Under the pieces are notes generated by a model, which ran no database searches, was not told the origin of the DNA, and saw only the letters and a list, made by a program, of their open reading frames with translations. This document shows positions 16,027-25,080 of a DNA stretch of 64,000 bases, in pieces (within the stretch, counting starts at the first letter, position 1; each line of letters begins with the position of its first letter). This DNA comes from Pedobacter cryoconitis. Lineage in GTDB: Bacteria > Bacteroidota > Bacteroidia > Sphingobacteriales > Sphingobacteriaceae. Location of the stretch: assembly GCF_014200595.1 (NCBI RefSeq), contig NZ_JACHCG010000006.1, forward strand, positions 304,682 to 368,681. Direction: 5' to 3'. A program made the position numbers and the translations under genes.

Positions 16027-16040
16027 GGAATGTTTATTCC
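16027..16040. promoter_or_regulatory. Second TetR-type operator, before the MFS gene
   Basis: GGAATGTTTATTCC has the same GGAATnnnnATTCC frame as the centre of the large palindrome at 15388-15433. It lies in the 42-base gap between tetR and the MFS start. Confidence 0.65.
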
Positions 16041-16055
16041 ATATTAAAGTATTTA

Positions 16056-17234
16056 ATGAAGAACAAAATAGCTTATATCGGTTGCCTTAGCCTGATCGGT
16101 ATGATTACAACAGAGTTTGGTGTAATTGGAATACTTCCTCAGGTCGCTGATTATTATCAGATCAGTATTGATAAAGCAGGTATGTTATTAAGTGCCTATG
16201 CAATGGTTGTTGCACTGGCAGGCCCTTTTATGACAATGTTTGCATCTGGTTATAACCGGAAATATCTGATGGCCCTGACCATGTCTATATTCCTGTTTAC
16301 CGGGGTTATATCATCATTAGCGCCTCCATTCTGGCTGTTAATGCTCGTCAGGGTTTTACCAGCCTTTCTTCATCCTGTACTGGTTTCAACCGCTGTTGCG
16401 GCGGCAACCACCCATGCAGATCGGAAAGATGCACATCAAATGATGGCTATTGTGATAGGAGGGATCGGAATTGCGACGATTACTACAGTGCCATTTGCAA
16501 CTTATATTGCCGGATTTTTTAATAACTGGCAATCCTCCTTTATGGTACAGACTGTGATTAGTTTAACCGTTCTTATCGCAATTATAACAATGCTTCCATC
16601 GATGCCGGTCGCGCAGAAAAAATCATATAGTTCACAGCTCCGGATCTTGAAAAAGCCTGTTTTTATTGCCAGTTCTCTATTTGCATTTTTAATGATCGGG
16701 TCAATTTTTAGTACCTATAGCTATTTTGCTGATTATTTAAGCAAGGTTAATGGAATGGATGAGCAGACAATCAGCCTGATGCTTTTACTATTCGGAGTAA
16801 CAGGTGTCCTGGGGAATTATATTGCAGGTAAATTATTAACAAAAAATATTACCCGGATAACCGCAATTTTTCTGATCGCATTAATAGTGATTACTGTACC
16901 TATCTATTTTTCAGGGCCTATGTCTGTAGCTACAGTACTCATCATAGCAGTGTGGGGATTCATACAAACCCCATGTTTTCTGACCTCTCAGGCATACATG
17001 ATAGAGACTGCACCAGAAGCACCTGAATTTGCAAATAGCATATCAATTTCTTTTGGGAACCTCGGTATTTCAATTGGAACGGCTATCGGCGGATTCTCCA
17101 TTGCTGCCCATGGAATACACAGCACACCCTGGGTCATGTTTGCTTTTGGCGCGGCAGCATTATTAATGATGTTGATTAAAAGAATGCTGGAGTCTCCTAA
17201 GCTAAAAAATAAAGAAATAACCCAGGTCTTATAG
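16056..17234 (+). CDS. MFS transporter, DHA1 (drug/sugar exporter) type
   Basis: A 392-aa protein with about 12 membrane helices, the normal size for DHA1 exporters. The N-terminus (TTEFGVIGILPQVADYYQIS, AGMLLSAYAMVVALAGPFMT) matches the AraJ/SotB/YdhP-like branch, and motif A-like residues occur in the loop after helix 2 (SGYNRKYLMA). Substrates of this branch include drugs, arabinose-like sugars and purine nucleosides; none can be picked here. It follows a TetR gene with a shared operator motif, so export of the TetR ligand is likely. Confidence 0.9.
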   Translation: MKNKIAYIGCLSLIGMITTEFGVIGILPQVADYYQISIDKAGMLLSAYAMVVALAGPFMTMFASGYNRKYLMALTMSIFLFTGVISSLAPPFWLLMLVRVLPAFLHPVLVSTAVAAATTHADRKDAHQMMAIVIGGIGIATITTVPFATYIAGFFNNWQSSFMVQTVISLTVLIAIITMLPSMPVAQKKSYSSQLRILKKPVFIASSLFAFLMIGSIFSTYSYFADYLSKVNGMDEQTISLMLLLFGVTGVLGNYIAGKLLTKNITRITAIFLIALIVITVPIYFSGPMSVATVLIIAVWGFIQTPCFLTSQAYMIETAPEAPEFANSISISFGNLGISIGTAIGGFSIAAHGIHSTPWVMFAFGAAALLMMLIKRMLESPKLKNKEITQVL

Positions 17235-17650
17235 CCTGATAAAATGGAGGTAATGAAAGATAATCGGCGGGCTAATACACGGTAGTATTTTGAAAAAAAG
17301 TAACTATAGTAAATTAATAATTATATATTTGCAGCCTTGAAAAGATTTAAAGTTACCTGTAATAAAGAGGAGAAATTTTCTTGTTAATGGCACTGAATTC
17401 TTCTCAGGAAAAATGGTCAATTGGAACAAAAGGCTCGTCTTTTTGACTAAGGCTGATTTATAACTTAAACCTTTTCTTGTTTGTTCAGTGCTTTTGCTGA
17501 GGATATAGTCGGGGATTAATGTGATTTAAATTAACAAAAATAAATAAATTGTTTTCAGTGGTTAAATCTCTTTTTTTTAGAAGCTCATAATCAACTGAAA
17601 AGCCTTAAGCAAATTGCGGAAAGGCTTTTAAAATTTTAAAGACAACCCAA
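17235..17650 (+). promoter_or_regulatory. Leader region of adk with candidate promoter
   Basis: 416 bases without a gene. TATATTTG at 17324-17331 fits the Bacteroidota -7 element TAnnTTTG and would give a leader of about 310 bases to adk. No well-spaced -33 TTTG is seen. The leader has AT-rich stretches but no riboswitch I can recognise. Confidence 0.45.
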
Positions 17651-18220
17651 ATGCTAAATTTTGTTCTCTTTGGCCCACCGGGTGCAGGTAAAGGCACCCA
17701 ATCACAAAAATTGATTGATCGTTATCAATTGATACATATTTCTACAGGTGATCTTTTCAGAGCACACATCACTAATCAAAGCCCGCTTGGTAAACAAGTG
17801 AGTGCGCTTATAGCGGACGGACAGCTTGTCCCGGATGAGGTTACGATTGCTATGCTGGAAGAAGAAGTAGATAAGAATCCTGACGCTAAAGGATTTATCT
17901 TTGACGGTTTCCCGAGAACAGTAGCTCAGGCAGCAGCACTAGATGAATTTTTAGTAAGTAAGGGAAGTTCTATCGCAGTTGTAATTGCATTGGACGTTGA
18001 CCAGGTTGAATTGACAAAACGGATTGCCGAACGTCAGAAATTAACCAACAGAGTTGATGATCATGCAGACAAGTTACAAAAGCGTATTGATGAGTATTTT
18101 AGCAAAACAGTTCATGTTTTGCCTTATTATGAAGCACAGAACAAATTAAGAAAAGTAAATGGCATAGGCCAGATCGATGAGATCTTTGCTGAGTTGTGCG
18201 AAGTGCTTGATAAATATTAA
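17651..18220 (+). CDS. adk: Adenylate kinase
   Basis: A 189-aa cytoplasmic enzyme converting ATP + AMP to 2 ADP. The P-loop GPPGAGKGT lies at residues 8-16, the AMP-binding STGDLFR at 31-37 and the FDGFPRT motif at 84-90. The LID is the short form (ERQKLTNRVDDHADKLQKR) without the zinc-binding cysteines, consistent with the short adenylate kinases common in Bacteroidota. Start ATG with strong similarity from residue 1. It is followed by a hairpin at 18236 and then obg, the usual neighbour. Confidence 0.97.
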   Translation: MLNFVLFGPPGAGKGTQSQKLIDRYQLIHISTGDLFRAHITNQSPLGKQVSALIADGQLVPDEVTIAMLEEEVDKNPDAKGFIFDGFPRTVAQAAALDEFLVSKGSSIAVVIALDVDQVELTKRIAERQKLTNRVDDHADKLQKRIDEYFSKTVHVLPYYEAQNKLRKVNGIGQIDEIFAELCEVLDKY

Positions 18221-18235
18221 TTAAATAATATAATG

Positions 18236-18269
18236 AATAGCGGGACGGATGTAAGTTCTTCCCGCTATT
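18236..18269 (+). terminator. Hairpin between adk and obg
   Basis: AATAGCGGGA ... TCCCGCTATT, a 10-bp stem with a 14-base loop. The following tract is TCTATTAG rather than a pure T run, so it may attenuate rather than fully terminate. Confidence 0.65.
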
Positions 18270-18296
18270 TCTATTAGTAAGAAAAAATAAAAGGTT

Positions 18297-19319
18297 ATGT
18301 CACAGGGTTCGAATTTTGTAGATTATGTTAAGATATGCTGCCGTTCAGGAAAAGGAGGGTCAGGATCTTCGCATTTACACCGTGATAAGATGACCTCAAC
18401 AGGTGGTCCGGATGGTGGTGATGGTGGTAGAGGCGGACATATTATCCTGAGAGGGAACGCTCAGTTCTGGACCCTTTTACACTTAAAATATCGCAAGCAC
18501 ATTCTTGCTACTGATGGCGGGCCTGGTTCAAGTTCTACCAGTACAGGTAAATCAGGTAAAGATGAATACCTTGATGTTCCCCTTGGAACTATCGCAAAAG
18601 ATGCTGAAACCGGAGAAGATCTTTTTGAAATTACCGAAGACGGACAAACTGAAATCCTGACAGCAGGAGGCAGGGGAGGTCTTGGAAACTGGCATTTTAA
18701 AACTTCTACCCTGCAAACACCACGTTTCGCACAGCCTGGAGAATCAGGTACTGAACAATGGGTGGTGCTTGAATTAAAAGTTTTAGCTGATGTTGGTTTA
18801 GTTGGGTTCCCTAATGCTGGAAAATCCACTTTGCTTTCTGTAGTTTCAGCTGCTAAACCTGAAATTGCTGATTATCCTTTTACAACACTTGTTCCTAACC
18901 TGGGGATTGTATCTTACCGTGCGAATAAATCATTCGTAATGGCTGATATTCCTGGTATTATTGAAGGTGCATCAAAAGGAAAAGGTTTAGGATACCGTTT
19001 CTTACGTCATATTGAACGTAACTCTGTGCTTTTATTTATGGTTCCTGCTGATACTAACAGAACGATCACAGAAGAGTACGAAATTCTTAAATCAGAATTG
19101 CTCGACTACAATCCGGAGTTAATGCAAAAACCTCATTTATTGGCAATCACTAAATCTGATATGCTGGATGAAGAGCTGGTAGCAGAAATTAAGAAAGATC
19201 TTCCTGCAAATATTCCTTCTGTATTTATTTCTTCAGTTGCACAAAAAGGGCTTGTTGAGTTAAAGGATATGATTTGGCAGGCGATTGATGCAGATCAGAC
19301 CTCTCCTTTGCCAAAATAA
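18297..19319 (+). CDS. obg: GTPase ObgE/CgtA
   Basis: A 340-aa ribosome-associated GTPase involved in 50S maturation and stress signalling. The Gly-rich Obg fold occupies residues 1-158 ([28 protein letters not shown]). The G domain follows: G1 GFPNAGKS at 170-177, G2 TT at 196-197, G3 DIPG at 217-220 and G4 TKSD near 284. It ends soon after the G domain, so there is no C-terminal OCT domain, as in many Bacteroidota. It lies downstream of adk in the common arrangement. Confidence 0.97.
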   Translation: MSQGSNFVDYVKICCRSGKGGSGSSHLHRDKMTSTGGPDGGDGGRGGHIILRGNAQFWTLLHLKYRKHILATDGGPGSSSTSTGKSGKDEYLDVPLGTIAKDAETGEDLFEITEDGQTEILTAGGRGGLGNWHFKTSTLQTPRFAQPGESGTEQWVVLELKVLADVGLVGFPNAGKSTLLSVVSAAKPEIADYPFTTLVPNLGIVSYRANKSFVMADIPGIIEGASKGKGLGYRFLRHIERNSVLLFMVPADTNRTITEEYEILKSELLDYNPELMQKPHLLAITKSDMLDEELVAEIKKDLPANIPSVFISSVAQKGLVELKDMIWQAIDADQTSPLPK

Positions 19320-19498
19320 ATTTTCTGATTTTTGTTGAATTATTTGTTATTATTCTTAATTATTTTTAAATTAGGGTTAACAATCAGTGCCTTACCATTT
19401 GCTCTTCTAATTCTTCCGCTTCTCATTCAGAATAGAATTTCTCCTGCAAATCAGAATAGGCACAGGTTTTGCACATCTTCAATTTAAATTTTTAATGT

Positions 19499-19633
19499 AT
19501 GGATAAGAGATCATTTTATTTCCTTTTTACAGTAGTAGCTGCTTCGATGCTAATTTTAGGAACTTACAAAATCACCAAGAAAAAAAATCACAACCCGAAT
19601 ACACATAATCAGTCTACTAAAGTTATTAAGTAA
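19499..19633 (+). CDS. Small single-pass membrane protein (44 aa)
   Basis: A short frame starting ATG GAT AAG and ending TAA at 19631-19633. It has a basic N-terminus (MDKRSFYFL), one membrane helix at about residues 6-22, then a basic, Asn/His-rich tail (KITKKKNHNPNTHNQ). An earlier ATG four bases upstream gives only three codons. Its stop codon forms the first bases of a perfect 14-bp terminator stem, arguing for a genuine short transcript. Function unknown. Confidence 0.45.
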   Translation: MDKRSFYFLFTVVAASMLILGTYKITKKKNHNPNTHNQSTKVIK

Positions 19634-19662
19634 AGGCTGCCATTTTTTAATGGCAGCCTTTA
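19631..19662 (+). terminator. Rho-independent terminator after the 44-aa frame
   Basis: TAAAGGCTGCCATT-TTTT-AATGGCAGCCTTTA, a perfect 14-bp stem with a 4-base loop that overlaps the stop codon of the small frame. Confidence 0.9.
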
Positions 19663-19808
19663 CTTCCCATAGCATAACATCGCTATTAAAGGACAAAAAC
19701 TCATTTCTGAGCAATATAATTTGTCTTCTATAATTTCTCGTGCTTTTCCTTAATCTTGAAGAGCTATTGGCTAATCATTTTAATTTTATTGATTAGCTTT
19801 GACTGATA

Positions 19809-21347
19809 ATGATGTCAAAACTAAATCTTTTCGATTTTACCCAAAAGATTGATTATAAAGTAGAAATTCTTGCCGGTTTAACGGTCGCTATGACTATGAT
19901 ACCGGAATCCTTATCCTTTGCTATCCTTGGTGGATTTCCGCCTCTGGCCGGCTTATATGCTGCCTTTATTATGGGACTGTTCACTGCCGTTTTTGGAGGC
20001 AGGCCAGGTATGGTTTCAGGAGGTGCTGGTGCTACAGTAATTGTATTGATTGCCTTGATGAAATCTAATGGAATAGAATATGTCTTTGCTGCGGTTGCGT
20101 TAGCTGGAGTATTTCAAATATTGGTAGGGATCTTTAAGTTAGGCAAATTTATCAGGCTTGTTCCTCAACCCGTAATGTTTGGATTTGTAAACGGCCTTGC
20201 TATCATCATCTTTATGTCGCAGATAGAACAGTTCAAAACTGTCATCAACGGGCATTCAGCATGGCTTTCAGGTAACCCACTTTGGATTATGCTCGGTTTG
20301 GTTGCCTTGACTATAGCCATTGTCATTTTACTGCCTAAACTAACTAAAGCTGTTCCTTCTTCACTTGTCGCTATAATCGTTGTATTTATTATCGTATTGA
20401 CATTAGGCATTGACACTAAGATTGTAAGGAATATTGCTGCGGTAAGTGGTGGTTTTCCTCCTTTTCATATTCCTTCGGTGCCCTTTAACCTGAATACGCT
20501 AAGTATCATCTTTCCATTTGCATTAATTATGGCAGGTGTAGGATTAACAGAAGGGTTGCTCACACTGAACCTGGTAGATGAAATTACGGAAACAAAAGGA
20601 AACAGCAGTAAGGAATGTATTGCACAAGGTGGAGCTAATATATTAAACGGTTTCTTCTTTGGAATGGGAGGTTGCCCGATGATTGCCCAGACGCTGGTTA
20701 ACCTTTCAGCAGGATCAAGAGCGCGCTTATCGGGAATCGTCGCCGCTTTTACTATTCTGATCATCATTATCTGGGGTGCACCAATTATTGAAAGAGTACC
20801 CATGGCCGCGCTGGTAGGGGTAATGATTATGGTTGCGATAGGCACTTTTGAGTGGATGAGTTTCAGGATTATAAACAAAATGCCTAAACAGGATATTTTT
20901 GTAGGGATCATGGTGGCTGGAATTACGGTTTGGTTGCATAACCTGGCATTGGCTGTGTTGATTGGAGTAATTCTTTCAGCGCTCTTTTTTGCCTGGGATA
21001 ATTCTAAACGTATACGTGTCAAAAAATATACAGATCCGGCAGGAGTGATGCATTACGAGTTATTTGGCCCCTTGTTTTTTGGATCGGTTACTACGTTTAC
21101 TGAACAGTTTAATGTTTCTTCAGATCCGGAGCAGGTAGTGATAGACTTTAAAGAAAGCAGGATAGCAGATATGTCTGCCATAGATGCTATTCATAAATTA
21201 ACAAAAAGGTATTTTGAAGCTAATAAAACTTTGCAATTGCGGCATCTGAGTGCAGATTGCAGGAGTTTATTACAAGATGCGGCAGCGGTAATTGAAGTTA
21301 ATATTCTGGAGGATCCGAATTACTTGATTGCAACAGATAGAAAATAG
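19809..21347 (+). CDS. SulP-family anion transporter with STAS domain
   Basis: A 512-aa inner-membrane protein. The N-terminus has the SulP signature (DYKVEILAGLTVAMTMIPES, GGFPPLAGLYAAFIMGLF), followed by about 11 membrane helices including a Gly-rich stretch (GGCPMIAQTLVNLSAGSRAR). A cytoplasmic STAS domain fills about residues 415-512 (VVIDFKESRIADMSAIDAIH). SulP proteins move sulfate, bicarbonate, dicarboxylates or chloride; the substrate cannot be read from sequence. ATG codons at 19809 and 19812 are both usable. A bestrophin-type channel gene follows 20 bases later, so the two are probably co-transcribed anion-handling genes. Confidence 0.92.
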   Translation: MMSKLNLFDFTQKIDYKVEILAGLTVAMTMIPESLSFAILGGFPPLAGLYAAFIMGLFTAVFGGRPGMVSGGAGATVIVLIALMKSNGIEYVFAAVALAGVFQILVGIFKLGKFIRLVPQPVMFGFVNGLAIIIFMSQIEQFKTVINGHSAWLSGNPLWIMLGLVALTIAIVILLPKLTKAVPSSLVAIIVVFIIVLTLGIDTKIVRNIAAVSGGFPPFHIPSVPFNLNTLSIIFPFALIMAGVGLTEGLLTLNLVDEITETKGNSSKECIAQGGANILNGFFFGMGGCPMIAQTLVNLSAGSRARLSGIVAAFTILIIIIWGAPIIERVPMAALVGVMIMVAIGTFEWMSFRIINKMPKQDIFVGIMVAGITVWLHNLALAVLIGVILSALFFAWDNSKRIRVKKYTDPAGVMHYELFGPLFFGSVTTFTEQFNVSSDPEQVVIDFKESRIADMSAIDAIHKLTKRYFEANKTLQLRHLSADCRSLLQDAAAVIEVNILEDPNYLIATDRK

Positions 21348-21367
21348 AAAAATTAAAATCAGAACTT

Positions 21368-22282
21368 ATGATAATCAGGAAAAAGGAAAACTGGCTAAGA
21401 ATGCTTTTCATCTGGAAAGGATCTGTGTTACCTCAGATTCTTTTTCGATTGTCGCTCTTGTTATTGATTTCTATTGTCATAGTCTACTTCCGTGGCTCAT
21501 TTTTTAATTATAAAATACAGCTGAACCCAGGACCTTTTACACTTTTTGGAATCGCACTTGCCATCTTCTTTGGTTTTAGAAATAATGTGAGTTACGACCG
21601 GTTTTGGGAAGGCAGAAAGTTGTGGGGATCACTATTGAATACCACACGCTCTTTAACCCGGCAAGCACAGACTCTTGTTCAAACAGCAGATGCCAAAGAG
21701 GTCAACACTTTTGTAGACTTGCTGATTTCATTTACTTATGCACTGAAGCATCAATTACGTCATACAGATGCTACAAATGATATAGCTGAAATTTCAGGTC
21801 AGAACTTAGCTGATCAGCTGAAGCCCGCAGTTTACAAACCTGCAATGCTGATCAAAGAAATGGGGCTTTGGGTGAAAAAGCAGCGGTTAAAAGGTGAGTT
21901 TGATTCCATTCTTACAGTCAGTTTCGACCATAATTTAAGTGAATTATCAAATATTTTAGGAGGGTGCGAGCGAATAGCCAGTACACCAATCCCATATACT
22001 TATAAAGTATTGCTTCATCGTACTGTTTATATCTACTGTTTTTTATTACCATTTGGTTTTGTAGATAGTCTGGGCTGGATGATGCCTGTTATAGTCTCTT
22101 TCATAGCCTATACTTTTGTTGCTTTAGAAGCTGTTGCGGATGAGCTGGAAGATCCCTTTGGATTAGAGCCAAATGACCTTGCGCTGAATTCACTTTGCAG
22201 GATGATAGAAAATACCTTATTGGAACTTTCTGAGCGTAAACTTAAAACACCAATACCTGAAAAGGATTATATATTGAACTAA
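21368..22282 (+). CDS. Bestrophin-family anion channel (YneE/UPF0187-like)
   Basis: A 304-aa membrane protein with the bacterial bestrophin pattern: LFRLSLLLLISIVIVYFRG near the start, the LNPGPFTLFGIALAIFFGFR helix with NNVSYDRFWEGRKLWG after it, and the late motif VALEAVADELEDPFGLEPND. In the family that acidic EDPFG segment lies near the cytoplasmic ion path. Bacterial bestrophins form pentameric channels. It sits 20 bases downstream of the SulP gene on the same strand, so a shared transcript and a joint role in anion balance are likely. Confidence 0.9.
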   Translation: MIIRKKENWLRMLFIWKGSVLPQILFRLSLLLLISIVIVYFRGSFFNYKIQLNPGPFTLFGIALAIFFGFRNNVSYDRFWEGRKLWGSLLNTTRSLTRQAQTLVQTADAKEVNTFVDLLISFTYALKHQLRHTDATNDIAEISGQNLADQLKPAVYKPAMLIKEMGLWVKKQRLKGEFDSILTVSFDHNLSELSNILGGCERIASTPIPYTYKVLLHRTVYIYCFLLPFGFVDSLGWMMPVIVSFIAYTFVALEAVADELEDPFGLEPNDLALNSLCRMIENTLLELSERKLKTPIPEKDYILN

Positions 22283-22633
22283 TGTCATTACGTACTATTT
22301 CTGCATAATAATCACAATAATTGGTTTTGAGCAGCGTTTAATTCTTCGATTTCCTATGGTAATTGCGATTGGCTAAGAGCTATTGTTAAAAATTGTTAAT
22401 TATCAGACAGGAACTGATTGTTTTAGCGACATTTGAGTAGTAAACAGGTCATTTTAGACCTCGTAATCATACGAATTCGTTCATAATCAGGTCAGTTAGT
22501 GACTGTTTCCCCTTTAATACAGAAGAAATAAGCAGATTCTTAAACTGGCTCAATTTTTAGATAGATAATAATGTGTATCTGTTTCAGATACAGAAAAGAA
22601 AAACCCGTTCATACAGGTTTATATTTGGTTAGA
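22283..22633. other. Intergenic region, no gene seen
   Basis: About 350 bases between convergent genes. A few short AT-rich inverted repeats occur (GTATCTGTTTCAGATAC at about 22576-22592). No tRNA-like fold, small protein frame or family motif was found. Confidence 0.5.
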
Positions 22634-22664
22634 AAAGGGATGTGTCTGGATGGAACATCCCTTT
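22634..22664. terminator. Bidirectional terminator between convergent genes
   Basis: AAAGGGATGT ... ACATCCCTTT, a 10-bp stem with an 11-base loop, then CTTGTTTT. It lies just past the end of the minus-strand gene at 22671. Confidence 0.8.
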
Positions 22665-22670
22665 CTTGTT

Positions 22671-23120
22671 TTACGCTTCTTCCAGACTAATGCCCAATTT
22701 TCCTGTTATAGCTACAATATCTTCTTCACCAATATATTCGCTGATCTTCTGATCTTTTTCGATAGGAATACTTTCTCCTTCATCAGTAATGATCTCGCCA
22801 TCTTCGACTAAGAAGACCCGATTCTTATCTCCCTGGAAATAACTAAAACCATAACTTGCAGAAGCTGTCTGTACAGTAAATGTATATACCGCAGTATTCA
22901 GTTCCTGTGATAATTCTCCGATCAAATCATCCTCAACTACATAAACCATCTCTGCGTCCCCGATTAAAGTCCAGTCATTTTCATATTTTGCTGTTGCTGA
23001 TAATTCTTCCAGTACTTCCTGATCATCAACTCCGTCAAAATAATTCAAAATAGCAGCAACCTTTTCTAAATGATCAAGATGATTTCCTTTAATAGCGATT
23101 ACCGCTTTTGAAAAACCCAT
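22671..23120 (-). CDS. Conserved hypothetical protein (149 aa)
   Basis: A soluble, strongly acidic protein starting MGFSKAVIAIKGNHLDHLEK and containing EVLEELSATAKYENDWTLIG, then VYTFTVQTASASYGFSYFQG and a charged end (EEDIVAITGKLGISLEEA). It looks like a compact alpha/beta protein; there is no signal peptide, membrane helix or known catalytic motif. It shares its strand with map but has a terminator between (23196-23230), so it is probably its own unit. Function unknown. Confidence 0.75.
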   Translation of the reverse strand: MGFSKAVIAIKGNHLDHLEKVAAILNYFDGVDDQEVLEELSATAKYENDWTLIGDAEMVYVVEDDLIGELSQELNTAVYTFTVQTASASYGFSYFQGDKNRVFLVEDGEIITDEGESIPIEKDQKISEYIGEEDIVAITGKLGISLEEA

Positions 23121-23195
23121 AATTTTCTGATTAAATTCTTTCGTTATTTTTCTCTCAAGATAGAATATTCATTCATTAATAGTGAAAGTCCAAAA

Positions 23196-23230
23196 AAAAG
23201 GGATGCACTCCTAAAGAATGCATCCCTTTT
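23196..23230 (-). terminator. Terminator downstream of map
   Basis: AAAAGGGATGCA ... TGCATCCCTTTT, a perfect 12-bp stem with an A run on one side and a T run on the other. It follows the map stop codon in its direction of transcription. Confidence 0.9.
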
Positions 23231-23254
23231 TATCTAAAAACCTAAATATTCTAA

Positions 23255-24013
23255 TTATATTTTATTAGCGCTGGTCAGAATTTCAGGAACCCCATCTGTT
23301 ACTAATATAGTATGCTCATGCTGAGCAACAAAGCCGCCTTTATTTCCTTTCAAAGTCCAGCCATCAGCCTGTTCAATAGCCATGCTTGAAGTTGTAGCGA
23401 TAAAAGTTTCTATAGCAACAGTTGAGTTTTTCTTAAACCTTTGTGTATTGTATTTATCATAGCAGTTCAAAATACAATCCGGTGCTTCATGCAGACTGCG
23501 TCCAACACCATGACCGGCTAAATTACGGATCACAGTAAAACCCTGTTTTCTAGCTTCAGTTTCTATTAACCTGCCTATATCGGCAATCTTAACACCACCT
23601 TTAATCTTGCTGATTGCTTTATAAAGGATATCCTTAGAAGCATCCACTAACGGCTGATGATTATTTATATCTTCTCCCAATACAAAAGAACCGCCATTGT
23701 CTGCCCAGAAACCATCCAGTTCAGCAGATACATCTATATTAACCAGATCACCATTCGCAAGTATTTTTTCTTCAGATGGAATACCATGTGCAGCCTCGTT
23801 ATTAATGCTGATACAAGTCCATCCCGGAAATCCATAAGTTAATTTTGGAGCAGACTTCGCGCCATAATCAGCTAATATTTTCCCTCCGAATTCATCCAGC
23901 TCTTTAGTTGATATACCTGGCTGGGCGAATTCGCGCATTTGTCTGAGTGTATTTGCAACAGCGTCACTTACCCGTTGCATTCCTAATAATTCATCTGCTG
24001 ATGTGATTGACAT
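23255..24013 (-). CDS. map: Type I methionine aminopeptidase
   Basis: A 252-aa cytoplasmic enzyme removing the N-terminal Met from new proteins. The five metal ligands of the pita-bread fold are visible: two Asp in NIDVSAELDGFWADNGGSF, His in AGHGVGRSLHEAPD, Glu in VAIETFIAT and Glu in FVAQHEHTILV. The frame extends 14 codons further to a TTG, but MSITSADELLGMQ at 24013 matches the family's start. No neighbouring translation genes on this strand; it is followed by its own terminator. Confidence 0.95.
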   Translation of the reverse strand: MSITSADELLGMQRVSDAVANTLRQMREFAQPGISTKELDEFGGKILADYGAKSAPKLTYGFPGWTCISINNEAAHGIPSEEKILANGDLVNIDVSAELDGFWADNGGSFVLGEDINNHQPLVDASKDILYKAISKIKGGVKIADIGRLIETEARKQGFTVIRNLAGHGVGRSLHEAPDCILNCYDKYNTQRFKKNSTVAIETFIATTSSMAIEQADGWTLKGNKGGFVAQHEHTILVTDGVPEILTSANKI

Positions 24014-24128
24014 ATAGTCGTCTATTTTAGTTAACAGTATACCTGATACCTGCAAAGATACAATAATTCTCTTTGAAGACTAAATAGACAATTGTCCCAT
24101 AACCAGTCGAAGCCATACTAACCATAGC

Positions 24129-24815
24129 CTACAACTGATTTCTGGTAATCTTTCCTTTGACAATGAATAACCGGTTAATAGCTTGTTTATCCAGGATCGT
24201 ATCTCCTTTATAATCTGAATTTGCCGCACGCAGAATAATCTTCCCCGGTGTATCATGCTCGAATAATAATTTTACAGTCGTAATACTGTTCGCACTTTCG
24301 TCTGCCATAATTAAATAAGCCTCTCCCCATTGGATAATGTCTTTGTTCACGACTTCTCTGATGGCAATGATCTCTCCGCTTGAATATTTCGGGAACATAC
24401 TATCCCCATAGACAGGCAGATAAGCATCACAATCATTAAAAGGACGGAAATTCACATAATACTCTGGCTTTTCTTTTAAAAAGTTAAGCTCTCCTGATGA
24501 GAAATCTGAAGGATTCACATTAATGTAAGGCACACCTTCCTCAGGGTCAGTATTTAACTGATTTGTCTCTTTAAGCAGTTCATCTGTTGAATATATTTTT
24601 CCCACACCTGTGGCCAGCCAGCTTTCATTGATATGATAATACCTGATCACATCTTCCGATAGCCTTTTACCTATCATTCTCGAGCCATTTTCTATAGGCG
24701 AGAAGTTGTTTACGTGTTTAGCTATCGGGCTGTAGAATTCCTGAAGCGTCATTTTCTTTGCTAACCTGATTTCTTTCAATCTGGGGCCGAAATGTTGTCT
24801 TTGATTATCAGTCAT
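24129..24815 (-). CDS. XRE helix-turn-helix regulator with S24/LexA-type peptidase domain
   Basis: A 228-aa protein. Residues about 8-70 form a divergent XRE-type DNA-binding domain (FGPRLKEIRLAKKMTLQEFY). Residues about 115-228 are an S24 peptidase/LexA-like domain with the serine motif YGDSMFPKYSSGEIIAI and a candidate lysine in SITTVKLLFEH. This architecture is that of C1/phage-like or HdiR-type repressors that cleave themselves under stress. No phage structural or integrase genes lie nearby, so it is a stand-alone chromosomal regulator. Divergent from kbl, with about 265 bases of AT-rich DNA between that should hold both promoters. Confidence 0.85.
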   Translation of the reverse strand: MTDNQRQHFGPRLKEIRLAKKMTLQEFYSPIAKHVNNFSPIENGSRMIGKRLSEDVIRYYHINESWLATGVGKIYSTDELLKETNQLNTDPEEGVPYINVNPSDFSSGELNFLKEKPEYYVNFRPFNDCDAYLPVYGDSMFPKYSSGEIIAIREVVNKDIIQWGEAYLIMADESANSITTVKLLFEHDTPGKIILRAANSDYKGDTILDKQAINRLFIVKGKITRNQL

Positions 24816-25049
24816 TTATCTAATTGGGATAATTAATTGTTAATTTATTGCAGATTATAAAGTTAAGCTAAATTATCCTTAATTTATAATTTATTGCAAG
24901 ATAAGAAATAAAATTCTTTTAAAGTATGCTGCCTGAATTATTATTTAAACATTATTGTTAATTTAACACGGATACAACCCTTATTTTAAGTTTTAGCGAT
25001 GAACAGGGGAGAAGACTAAAATTAAACAGCTTCTAAATTGATATTTTTA

Positions 25050-25057
25050 TAACTTTG
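25050..25057 (+). promoter_or_regulatory. Candidate -7 promoter element of kbl
   Basis: TAACTTTG matches the Bacteroidota -7 consensus TAnnTTTG and lies 23 bases before the kbl start codon. The -33 element is not clear. Confidence 0.5.
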
Positions 25058-25080
25058 GATGCATCAAATAACTAGCATAT

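Noticed and set aside
17332..17650. Riboswitch in the adk leader
   Set aside because: A 300-base leader is suggestive, but I could not identify conserved riboswitch elements or a convincing terminator/antiterminator pair.
20465..21022. 185-codon minus-strand frame
   Set aside because: It is the shadow of the SulP transporter gene, which has full family motifs on the plus strand.
24129..24815. Prophage edge marked by an S24 repressor
   Set aside because: Neighbours are map and kbl; no integrase, attachment repeats, or phage genes were found.
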